Shown: piece by piece, positions 56,301 to 64,000 of the stretch
Layout of the letters: each line of letters begins with the position of its first letter
How positions within the stretch are numbered: the stretch's first letter is position 1
The notes under the pieces: model-generated
Database searches by the model: none
What the model was told of the DNA's origin: nothing
The model's input: only the letters and a program-made list of their open reading frames with translations
Source of the DNA: Monocercomonoides exilis
Lineage: Eukaryota > Preaxostyla > Oxymonadida > Polymastigidae
DNA: 64,000 nt
NCBI GenBank assembly: GCA_001643675.2
Contig: LSRY02000049.1
Coordinates: 186,001 to 250,000, forward strand
Direction of reading: 5' to 3'
Translations under genes and position numbers: made by a program

Positions 56301-59300
56301 AATTCTGCAATGACAAAGGCGCCTCTGATTCTGCTGGAGCTTCGACACTCATCGCGCCTTCAATCGCTGCTGTAGGTTTCTCTTCGACTCCCATCAATCC
56401 TTTGGTCACTTCACTTTCTTTTAATACCTTCTCTTCCTCTGAAGATCTCAATTTCAGAATCAGCTTTCGCACTTTATATGCCCTAATCATAACTGCCTTC
56501 AGTTCCAAAAGTGTAACAGCATGAGGCAAAGATAAGTCAACGTCTCTTTTTGAACCTTCATCATCATCTTCCTCTGAGTCAGAATCAGAAGAATCGCTGT
56601 CATCGTCGTCGTCTTCTTCTTCCTCCATTCCGACTTCTGAAATAAATTCCTCGATTTGACGAGTTGGGAATCCCTTTAATGAAAGGCATGGAGCTCTAAC
56701 TTGCTCAGCTTTCTGATTGTCAATTTCATCTTCACTCACAACGCTTCCAGCACGGCATTCGCACCATCTGAGAAGAAGATGGTTGAGAAGTAGAGCAAAC
56801 ACTTTGTAAAGTGGATGCTTTCCGTTCATAACAGTCACTACGCTCATCAATGGGCTTATCAACGGAGCCAAATCTATCCACACACCATCCATGGCTTCTG
56901 CTGCTGAAGACGACGATGACGAACATGCAGACGATTCGCGTGGTTTTTCGCATCCACGCAATGGCAATGAAAGAAGGAGCTGGATGATCCAAATGGCAAG
57001 CTCAAGAGAGCCTTTATGCTTGTCATTTGACTCATCTGCATCTGATCCTTCGTCATCACCTTCTTCGTTCATTCCGCATCCTTCCCCAAGCTCACTCACA
57101 AATCTCTTCCATCGAAGAGGTTTACCTGCCCCTCCACTTTCCTCAACAGCCTCTCCGCTTCCAATCCCTCCTTCTCCCTCTGCGTCCGTGACAAAGAACT
57201 TGTATCCCCATTCATCGCTTCCACCAGAGCTCTCAAACTTGAATAGCACACGATCCACATCAGCAATCACAAATGACTGGAATCCTTCTGTTCCGTGTAG
57301 TACTTTCAGCTCCTTCCCATCAGAAACATTGATGAATCGCAATTTATCTTTGCCTTGTTCAGTGCTGCATCTCCTATCAAACTTAATCTTCAGGCCGCTA
57401 GCACCAGTGACACGCAGCTCTTCACTCACATTGACTTTGTCCTTTAGAGGATGCCGACTTTCCATCACAACCATATTCTTCAGCAGGTGAGTTCCTGAAG
57501 TAAACACTCCACCTTCTTTCATTCCTTTCCCTTTGGAAACAATGCTCGTGCTGAATGAAGGAATTGGAATCAATCTTTGTCTTTCATGAGAATTTTCGGA
57601 TTGATTCTTATCATCGATTTTTGTTGATGAACTCATAGATGAAGAAGCAGAAGAAGAAAGCGAACTGTCTTCTTCCAAAGTGTCGTCTTTCCAGGTGTCT
57701 CCCTTTGGAATTATTCCTTTCAATTCAGCAGTTTCTGTTGTTGTAATTGCCTCTGAAATAGCAGCAGGAGATCGCAAGATGGTCAGCAGACATCTCAGCA
57801 AAAATGACAGACATCCATCGCCCCATCCATCAACAAGCTCTGCGGCAGCATTAACTTGTTCATTTGGTAGAGATCCATACAACTTCTTCGCTGCTGTAAT
57901 TTCTGCTTTTCTGGCAACGGCAAATTCGCGTCCCTCGGATGAAATGGTCTGAAGCACTTTTCCAGCAACGCACCCGCTGGTGATTTCATCTGCCATCCAC
58001 CATCCAACACGCCTTGTTAAAGCCATGATGCTCTCTTCGTCTGTTGCTGGCTGTACAAAAAGATTTCTCTCTCTTTGTTTCTTGCTGCTATCACCCACTT
58101 CCATTGCACGCATGCTGTCACCACACAAAGTCTTCCTTCCAACAATTTGATGCAATGTTCGCGATAGGTCAATAAACACCACACCAGAAAAGTTGTGCCT
58201 TAAAAAGGCGTAAAGCGTGGCTTCGTCGCAAATTTCTCCACAGCGAAACGGCTTCGTACGAGGAGAGTTTGCAAGCACAGCCACAACAATTCCCTTTGCA
58301 ATGCGCTGATTAAGAGCATGCTCTGCAAGAAGTAGCTGTATCGAACGGGTCATAAAAGCAGATGCACCATCGGTTGAAGGATCTCCTGCACGGGTTAGAG
58401 GAGGAATGGACATATCTGAATTTTCGTCTGCTGCACCGACTGATGCGTCAATTGGGAGTGCAAAGGCACGCAGATCCTCGGCACCTACCCACTCACACAC
58501 GCTTAGCCCTCTTTCGTTATTACGTCCTGAAACAAATACTCTTTCTGGTGAACCTGGCGCATCTTTTCCACTAAGCCCAATCACACGGCACAAGCAACCA
58601 ACAGTACCGTCTTTGCAGCGCAGGCCAACAACGCCAGTAAGAGGTGAAGTAAATTCGCCTGATGAAGACGATGATTGACTGTTTGCTGATTTGGGTAAAG
58701 ACATGGAAGAGCTTAAAACATGCGCTGAAAGACGCTGCGATGGTGAAGATACCAAAAGATAAACGTCACCAACATGAATGTCTTTGAACGCAACTCGTTT
58801 CAGCCCAGCAGCTGACTCTTCCATCATTCGCATCAGTTGTGTAGCAATTGTAGCAAGCGATCCGCCTTCCACCCCAACTCCTCCAACTGCTCCCTTTGCT
58901 CCTTTCTTCTTTTTCGATTTTCCTTCTCCAAGCTCTTCTCCAAACAAATCTTTGTCTTCATTATCACTTTCGGATTCACTTTCTTCTTCTGAGCTCTCAA
59001 GAGAATCAGACTCGGAATCGCTATGCTTCTTCTTTCCGCGCTTCTTCTTCCTCTTTTTAAGAATAGAGACAATGGCCTTCTTTCTTTTTTTGAAAGCAGA
59101 TTCTTCCTCTTTCTTCAAAACTTCTGAATCTGTTGATGCAACCACATCATCTTTTAGCATTTCGGAATCTGCTGATTTATTTTCATCTCTTTTAACACCT
59201 TTATCTTTTTCAAGAAATTCTCCAGTTACAAACTCCTCTCCTAATAAATTTTCATCAAGCAAACTATCAATAAATGTCAATTCTTCAATTACCATTTTCT

Positions 59301-59808
59301 TTGTTCTTGGCTCTTTTTTGCTTCGTTTTGAATCCTTTCCTTTCTTCTTCTTCTTCTTCTCTCCATCTTTATCTTTTTCATCATCTTCTTTATCTTCGTC
59401 ATATTCCCACTTTTTCATTTCAAGTTTCTCTAATTCAGAAAGAGCTTTTTCTTTCTTTTTCGCCTCCTTTGCTTGCTGTTTTTTCATTGTTTTCATATTC
59501 TTTTTGTCTTTCTTCCCTTTTCCTTTTTCTGATTCCGAATCGCTCGTTTCAGAATCCGAAGTTCCTTGTACCTTTTCTTCTTCGTGCTTGTCTGTACTTA
59601 TTCGCTTAAAAATTGCCATGGCAACCTTTTTTTCTTCTTCTTCATTTCCTCCTGCTCCTTGGCTCAAGTATGGCAATTTTCCACCAAATATTTGAAGATC
59701 ATTTTCAAGATTAACAGTAAAATTCTGAGTTTTTGCAAGTTTCAAAAGTGGATCTTCTGGCTTCTCCTTTTTGTCTTTTTTCTGCTTAGATTTTGAATGA
59801 CTAGGCAT
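53311..59808 (-). CDS. HECT-domain E3 ubiquitin-protein ligase with two CUB-like domains
   Basis: A single 2165-aa frame from ATG 59808, ending in TAG. HECT ligases take ubiquitin from an E2 onto a catalytic Cys and pass it to a substrate. The N-terminus is Lys/Glu/Asp-rich (about residues 1-310). Near residue 800 is an ESRHPLKDKVNV...GASGLKIKFDRRCSTEQGKD...WGYKFFV module, and a second, more diverged one starts near SEHPYSQNGWKMKVVFPGA. These resemble the beta-sandwich modules found in ZZEF1 and some large HECT proteins. The HECT domain covers about the last 450 residues: GEGSTDAGGPYRECL, MLRFLGSLMGIHIVTRNP, FVTGRSRLPP and the loop MPESHTCSQHLELPRYSS with Cys2117 (53458-53460). The C-lobe ends in LIYAITNCVSID and a 14-residue acidic tail. 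A HERC/HECTD-type large ligase is likely; the exact orthologue is unresolved. Confidence 0.92.
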   Translation of the reverse strand: MPSHSKSKQKKDKKEKPEDPLLKLAKTQNFTVNLENDLQIFGGKLPYLSQGAGGNEEEEKKVAMAIFKRISTDKHEEEKVQGTSDSETSDSESEKGKGKKDKKNMKTMKKQQAKEAKKKEKALSELEKLEMKKWEYDEDKEDDEKDKDGEKKKKKKGKDSKRSKKEPRTKKMVIEELTFIDSLLDENLLGEEFVTGEFLEKDKGVKRDENKSADSEMLKDDVVASTDSEVLKKEEESAFKKRKKAIVSILKKRKKKRGKKKHSDSESDSLESSEEESESESDNEDKDLFGEELGEGKSKKKKGAKGAVGGVGVEGGSLATIATQLMRMMEESAAGLKRVAFKDIHVGDVYLLVSSPSQRLSAHVLSSSMSLPKSANSQSSSSSGEFTSPLTGVVGLRCKDGTVGCLCRVIGLSGKDAPGSPERVFVSGRNNERGLSVCEWVGAEDLRAFALPIDASVGAADENSDMSIPPLTRAGDPSTDGASAFMTRSIQLLLAEHALNQRIAKGIVVAVLANSPRTKPFRCGEICDEATLYAFLRHNFSGVVFIDLSRTLHQIVGRKTLCGDSMRAMEVGDSSKKQRERNLFVQPATDEESIMALTRRVGWWMADEITSGCVAGKVLQTISSEGREFAVARKAEITAAKKLYGSLPNEQVNAAAELVDGWGDGCLSFLLRCLLTILRSPAAISEAITTTETAELKGIIPKGDTWKDDTLEEDSSLSSSASSSMSSSTKIDDKNQSENSHERQRLIPIPSFSTSIVSKGKGMKEGGVFTSGTHLLKNMVVMESRHPLKDKVNVSEELRVTGASGLKIKFDRRCSTEQGKDKLRFINVSDGKELKVLHGTEGFQSFVIADVDRVLFKFESSGGSDEWGYKFFVTDAEGEGGIGSGEAVEESGGAGKPLRWKRFVSELGEGCGMNEEGDDEGSDADESNDKHKGSLELAIWIIQLLLSLPLRGCEKPRESSACSSSSSSAAEAMDGVWIDLAPLISPLMSVVTVMNGKHPLYKVFALLLNHLLLRWCECRAGSVVSEDEIDNQKAEQVRAPCLSLKGFPTRQIEEFISEVGMEEEEDDDDDSDSSDSDSEEDDDEGSKRDVDLSLPHAVTLLELKAVMIRAYKVRKLILKLRSSEEEKVLKESEVTKGLMGVEEKPTAAIEGAMSVEAPAESEAPLSLQNYGGNLGRLTGTGRVRDEEYEPLDTTALFSPSSNIGLFQRLEEYMSFFLNTRGVQPDLVWEGVLDAAKRIRAESEHPYSQNGWKMKVVFPGAKKITASFDQSTKVDKSRGHCVVVSSTGFGMSEKGKHSEGPFELKVNGSEIYLRLETHNREPKSSERNYGVKGWVTAKFPEKAERSFGRTLIPCMRRIHGIFADRHLWNIELDSCIVDLVNRAVRRLKVSWEEIGMKDVIEEAMEVFQTGSQSVNTGFSATDTRKQEKDKRTGRSASPGPLSLSPPPASADSEKRRSQSPPPGRSVSPPPFARGLASVSPAPSAFGFYGSGTSPAPASPSPIPVSAKSFPSFKTRTVDPSLVLTQLTSHNPSTTPYAHLNLDTCTKVEQDLTPQSFEAFAFESSASSTSSSLSDGLESSAKEGESDELIRDPLCIHPLSVRLSLLFNLNNVVSEIFETLPLASLSSSLQFMGMLKSFRSLLFVAIKEKIWEERLNACYSSKSAPHIRVNRTLRGASAKGGTIIKNSLFVQVMEALRSHIAAGTIGSRDYAFRVDFIGEGSTDAGGPYRECLSDMASELQQVQESSTGSDGESGRKKGGRGMIDMSNVKGGTSCKLPLLRPSANRAGDVGTDRECFVMNVSNDEDEWSKGTENKVEKMLGGDKKKKKGKGKKGEEDKTTAIGGSGGRVVRESDLDSEAMPLRKVEMLRFLGSLMGIHIVTRNPMNVMLGKTVWKHIADEQPTLNDLESVDEMFVRLMRSVKRCTNPKEFAYYGLEWNVLSTDGKTTIDLSQHKPLRAHSSPQVGGSSGGAFEEVAFEDREAYCAAAEAYRLREGAAEAAEIRRGLLAVVPEEILMLATGKELEFLTCGDGRVTVEDLKKITVMSGFDSTPQLVRYFWDALSELSNLQRQLYLRFVTGRSRLPPIVEGHIPRGLEIKVTIMGYSSSRSNVDGTMPESHTCSQHLELPRYSSKDILKERLIYAITNCVSIDTDFTASGGYEVDADEEMD

Positions 59809-60408
59809 TTAATTGTAACAAAACTTTGGAATTGTCAAATAACTCCAAGGTTATTGATCACAATCCTAATATTTGTTTCATGTCAATTTTGATCTTTTTA
59901 CTATTGCGAGATTAAGTGAGATAATAACAGGTTTAAAAATGCTGCAATTAAGATGTGTATAAAAGAGAAATGAAATTTGAAAGAAATACTCTTGATTATA
60001 ATATTTCTGTTAAAAAATTGTAAAAATTTTAAATTATTTACAAAATTTAATAAAAACAAAAAATTATTTTGATTTTATTTCAAATGAATGATGCTTGGTA
60101 TTGGTATATTATGAATATATAGCATATTGCTCATCATTTTTTTTAAAAATCGTTCAAAATCTTTGAAGTAATATCTTTTCTATTTGTCACAAGAAATAAA
60201 AAAAAATACAAATCAAAGTAAAAAATCACAATTTACCATGAACTTTGAAGGAGTTAATCTATCTTCAAATAAATTTGAGATTTTGGATCGCATCATCAGA
60301 AAGTTACTGTTCTTTTTCCATTAGGAATACATTTCTGAATCGAAATTGGAGATTCATATAACATTTTGTTATGAAAAGAGAAATTTCAAGAAATTCATTA
60401 GTGATTTT
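59809..60408. other. AT-rich spacer upstream of the HECT gene
   Basis: About 600 bp between the HECT start and the 3' end of the next minus-strand gene. I see no coding region. It should hold the HECT promoter and possibly an untranslated exon. Confidence 0.55.
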
Positions 60409-61240
60409 TCATTTAAGCTTCTTGATTGATTTGCTCTCTCTACTTTTAATTTTTATTAATTTGTCGTCTTTATCATTTTTTTCGTTTCTTTCATCTTTAT
60501 CCTTATGCTTTTTATGAACAGGTGGTTCTCTAAAGTTTAATGAAGAATAAAACGACGATATTTGCGCTCCATGACCACATGAAACGCAAGCAACTTCCAT
60601 TTCCATAGGTGGTGTCGACTTACGATAATATAGAAGCGATTTTTGTTTCAGTGACAATTTTTTCTTGTTGAGCATTGACGAAGAGGATGTGTTTCGAATT
60701 TTAAGAATTCTAGAAAAGCAACGAGGGCATGAGTATTCAACCATAGGAACTTTGAAAAAATATTTTTATAATAATGAAATTTAATTGAGACACACTTTGA
60801 CGCCTTGAAGCAAACAAGATGTCAGCTGCATATTCCTGAATGAGTAAGCCAATAAAAAGCAGCTCTGGACCAGTAAATTTCATTTTTAATTGCAAGATAT
60901 TCTTTTCGTTCAGTTTTTCGCTTGCCTTTTCATGAATATAATGGAATAGGGACTGAAATATTGAATTGATCAATAAATTTTAAAAATCAAATTATTTTGT
61001 AAACAAACAGTTGGTGGAAAAGAAAGTCCAACTAAAGTTAAATTATTGTTCAAAAAATTAAAGATTTTATTTATTCAAACGAGTTGGAATTGTAGGACAA
61101 GCAATAAGAGAAAGATTTGTAAAAAAGGCATCTTCAGTTATTGTTCGATGCTTTTTTTCTTTCTGATGAGATACATATTCCAGATCATTATATTCGAATA
61201 ATTCTGAAGGGAAGGTGAGGCTCGAAGGCTGACAATCCAT
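60409..61240 (-). CDS. Small protein with CxxC...CxxC zinc-ribbon-like pattern and possible TAF10-like segment, 4 exons
   Basis: Inferred exons 61081-61240, 61009-61031 (23 bp), 60796-60952 and 60409-60749 give 226 aa. All phases close, and the donors are GTTTGA, GTTTGT and GTGTGT. The frames at the 5' ends of the two long exons lack an ATG unless spliced upstream. The N-terminal half has DAFFTNLSLIACPTIPT, then LLFIGLLIQEYAADIL, which loosely recalls the PTIP and I-x2-L-x2-Q-K-F-x2-DI pattern of the TAF10 histone fold. The C-terminal half has YSCPRCFSRILKI and ACVSCGHGAQI, then a Lys/Asp-rich tail. TAF10 does not normally carry such a zinc pattern, and an Rpr2/Rpp21-like ribbon is an alternative. 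The identity is unresolved; the exon model is stronger than the name. Confidence 0.5.
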
Positions 61241-61417
61241 GAATTATTTTTTTGAAGCACTTTTGAGATTAATTTTGGGAGGCAAAAAAAAAAAATCTCT
61301 CCAACATCCAAATTTTTATTTCACATAAAGAATATGACAGTTCAACGAAAAGGTAATACCAAATATACAAAACAAAACAAAGCAAAGCAAAATAAAATAA
61401 AATAAAAATAGAAAAGG

Positions 61418-64000
61418 CTACACAATTGCAGCTCTTCCAGAAAGAGAAGCTTCTTCTTCAAAATGCCTTGAAGATGGACGGAATCTGGCAGGCGCCTCAC
61501 CTTCAGGTGGAACAGGGCGCGATAAATCACTGTATTGTTGAGAGGTGGGAGTCTCAGGCGATAATAGAGAAGAATGAACAAACAGAGGCGGTGAAAGAGA
61601 TTGAGGTGAAGAATCGTTATCATCAGCATTCTCAAATTGGCTCTGAGGGTATAACGTGTGTGAAAGAGGCCGAGGGCGCGAGCCATGGCTGTGCGGACGC
61701 AAGTCGAGTGGCGGCACAGCCGCGTTTGTGGGAGACGTTCCAAAGGAGCCTGAAGCAGGAGGCTGCTGAGAGGGAGAAGTGAGTGCAGAGGAAGGAGGCA
61801 GTGGAGGCAGTCTTGTTCCTGAGTGGACAGACCCTGTCGACACTGCTCGCACAGTCCTGCCAGCCTGTTTACCTCGCTCTGTCTCACTGCCACTCCACAG
61901 CTTGTCTTCGAGCTCGTTCAGATCAGACGCATTGGACGTGCTCCCGTATGCATTCCACTTGTACCTCTGCCTCTTCAGCAGCTCCAGCTCTGCACGATGA
62001 TGCACCTCTGCCTCCTTCACCAGGCTCCGCAGGTGGCTCAGCTCTCTTTCCTGCTCCAGGAGCTCCCGCTGGACAGACGACAGAAGCACAAGCTGGTCAG
62101 CGCCGGAAGAACTGGGAGAGGCAAGGGAAGAAGAAGACGACGATGATGATAAACTGGAAGGTTCTCCATTGTTGGCATGTGGACGAAGGTTGGATCGCGA
62201 TCTAGTGGATAAATTCTTCGATAAGCGTAAAGAGGAAGTGGAAGCAGAAAGAGAAGAAGAAGAAGAAGAAGAAGAAGAAGAAGAAGAAGCAGGAGAACGC
62301 GGTGTGTGGTTTTCGTTTGTCCCGACAGAATCTCTTCGGCTGATTGCGCTTTTCAGCTCTTCTTCCATCATCTCGTCGCTTTTCTCCGCCAAAAGCCGCT
62401 TCTCTGCCTCTTCCTGGTCGAAGATGTCTCTCCTCAGCTCGTTGATCTCCTTCACCAGCGTCATGTTCTCCTTGATCAGCTGCGCAATCTCCCCCTGCTG
62501 CACCATCCGCCCTTCCACCAGCCGCTGCTGCAGCTGCTTGATGTTCTTCTCCACATGGCTCCTCGCCCGCTCGTGCTCCCTCATCTCCGCACTCGTCCCT
62601 TGCAGCACCGACCCTTCGGTGCCTATCATCAGCTCTGCTCTGGCATCGCCCCTCCCAAACGCAATGGACTGCCGCTGGAACACCCCACGCTGGCCAGGAC
62701 GCGGACGCGACGTGGCTGCACTGAAAGTGGATGAAAGCGACGGGCGAGGGCCAGATTTGCCAAACTGACTGCTGCTGCTGCGCCCTTCGCTCGTCGACCG
62801 CTCTGTTAAGGCGCCTCTTTTGGACAGAGGCAAACCAGAAAGCTTCTCCTTCCTCAGTGATTGTGATAGCATGGCACGACCATTGCTGCTGCTGTCTGAA
62901 TCAAGCTGCCTTCCTCTCTCCGTCATGCTTCCCCTGCTGTTGTACTGCCCCACACTCCAACTGGCTCTCAGTGACATCCCCTCGCGACTGGTGAATGAGC
63001 CGCGCTTTTCAGCGTCTTCCATCATCTTCGCAATGCGCTCGCGCTCTTTCGCCTCTTTCTCCTTCTTCTTCCTCTCGTTCAGCATGCTCCGTGTGGCAGC
63101 AACAGTCTTTGCCATCGGTGGGGGAAGAGAGAACGTCTGCGAGGTGCTGCCGACAATCTCCTCTCCTTTCTTCATCTGCCCCTGCGCATTGCGCCCGACA
63201 TACTCTGTGTAGATGCGGATGAAGTCTGCCTTCAGCTGCTTCGGGTCGTCCAGGTGTGGCAGGCATTCGTTCAGCTCGCCTTCCAATTTGCGCTGATAGT
63301 CGGCCGTCGTCTGCAGGCGCCGCTGCTGCACCGACAGCTCCTGCACAAGCCCTGTCAGCGACAGCTGGCTCTCCAAAATGTCCATTGAAAGACGCGTCTT
63401 CTTCTGCTCGTAGTCGCTCAGCTCTTCTTTCATCGCAATGATCTGGTTCGTCAGATTCTGAGGGAAGAAGAAGAAAGAAATAAACAGAAAAAATAAATAA
63501 AGAAAGAAATAAATAAAAATAAATAAAATAAAAAATGAATGTATCAAATAAATTATAGTATTAATGTTTCATCAAATTTAATAAATTATCATTTTTCCTT
63601 TTCAAATAATAAAAAACTATTCAACCAAACCTCAATTTCATTTTCTCTGGGTGTAATTTTCGTGTTCAGCTCCTGTATCTTCCAATCCAGAACGAACTTG
63701 AATTTCTCGAGCTCCTGGTTCTTCTCCTTCAGATCAGCAATTCTGAATGCCTTGTCCTTCACCGTCTCCTCCCTCTCCACTTTCTCCTTGTTCAGCGCTG
63801 CTATTTCTGCCTCAATCTCCTCTGCCACATCTGACAAGTGCCCATGCTCCCTCACCTGCTCCTCCCACCGCTCCTTCGCCTCCGCCAGCTTCTGCTTCTT
63901 CGCCGCCACAACCGCCATCGCCTCTGCCCTCTCCGCTCGCCGCATCTCTGCTCTCTGCTTTTCATTGTACAGACGCGCCTCCAGCTCCGTCTGGCACTTC
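61418..64000 (-). CDS. CFAP57: CFAP57/WDR65 homologue, C-terminal coiled-coil part (5' partial), 2 exons visible
   Basis: Exons 63631-64000 (open at the window edge) and 61418-63457 join across a 173-bp intron (GTTTGG, CCCTCAG) without shifting frame. CFAP57 is an axonemal protein linked to inner-arm dynein regulation. Diagnostic segments are LEKFKFVLDWKIQELNTKI followed by TPRENEIE and, after the junction, NLTNQIIAMKEELSDYE. The conserved CLPHLDDPKQLKADFIRIYT with EYV comes later. The N-terminal WD repeats lie beyond the window. Downstream of the conserved part this protein has an unusual Ser/Arg-rich tail of roughly 600 residues with short coiled segments, Ser runs and a Pro-rich end, not part of known CFAP57 proteins as I remember them. 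It ends in TAG at 61418-61420. The family match is from recognisable motifs; no search was run. Confidence 0.85.
62245..62292 (-). repeat. Serine-coding GAA/TTC repeat in CFAP57 tail
   Basis: A run of GAA triplets on the plus strand encodes consecutive Ser (TCT/TCC) in the minus-strand CFAP57 frame. A similar shorter run lies near 62126-62150. Confidence 0.8.

Noticed and set aside
58778-59695. 305-aa plus-strand Ser/Phe-rich frame
   Set aside because: Antisense of the Lys/Glu/Asp-rich N-terminus of the HECT protein; the pattern is the expected complement.
1-64000. CRISPR arrays, bacterial operons or prophage
   Set aside because: No regularly spaced direct repeats were seen, and the spliceosomal introns show a nuclear eukaryotic genome.

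Overview
This is a protist nuclear genome fragment. Genes lie close together on both strands, and the gaps between them are very AT-rich. Conserved genes are broken by short spliceosomal introns (about 37-173 bp, GT...AG), while several giant low-complexity proteins sit in nearly uninterrupted exons. TAA, TAG and TGA all act as stops, so the standard code fits. A BBSome subunit (TTC8/BBS8) and the axonemal protein CFAP57 point to a flagellate. Long homopolymeric Ser, Asp and Lys runs, short introns and AT-rich spacers would suit a metamonad such as an oxymonad, but that is inference and no marker here proves it.

Layout. 1-1173: 3' end of a single-pass membrane protein with an acidic and Lys-rich tail. 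1420-3429: seven-exon NOP58 (box C/D snoRNP). 3677-10705: a 2288-aa fungal-type Zn2Cys6 transcription factor whose zinc cluster is assembled from three tiny 5' exons. 10875-26895 (minus): a ~5250-aa USP9X/USP24/USP34-type deubiquitinase. 27200-34924 (minus): three divergent members of an unrecognised gene family. 35263-38472 (plus): a ULP1/SENP SUMO protease. 38473-40845: gene-poor DNA with a decayed repeat. 40846-42841 (plus): TTC8/BBS8. 43192-44888 (minus): five-exon ALG2 mannosyltransferase. 45224-52913 (plus): three more members of the same family. 53311-59808 (minus): a 2165-aa HECT E3 ligase with two CUB-like domains. 60409-61240 (minus): a four-exon small protein with a CxxC...CxxC pattern and a possible TAF10-like segment. 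61418-64000 (minus): C-terminal part of CFAP57.

The main novelty candidate is the six-member family, called copies A-F. All share a charged helical core around 'GEWxRKEW...MWxEAE' followed by 'TLEExxxxLxxA'. Copies A-C are read leftwards and D-F rightwards, on either side of the SUMO protease, BBS8 and ALG2. A deubiquitinase and a HECT ligase bound the whole block. Whether this ubiquitin/SUMO neighbourhood means anything is open.

Intron boundaries were inferred by hand from reading frame, splice signals and protein conservation. Those in NOP58, ALG2, TTC8, the Zn2Cys6 gene, CFAP57, and copies C and F keep frame exactly. The first exon of the USP gene and the 5' end of copy B are uncertain.
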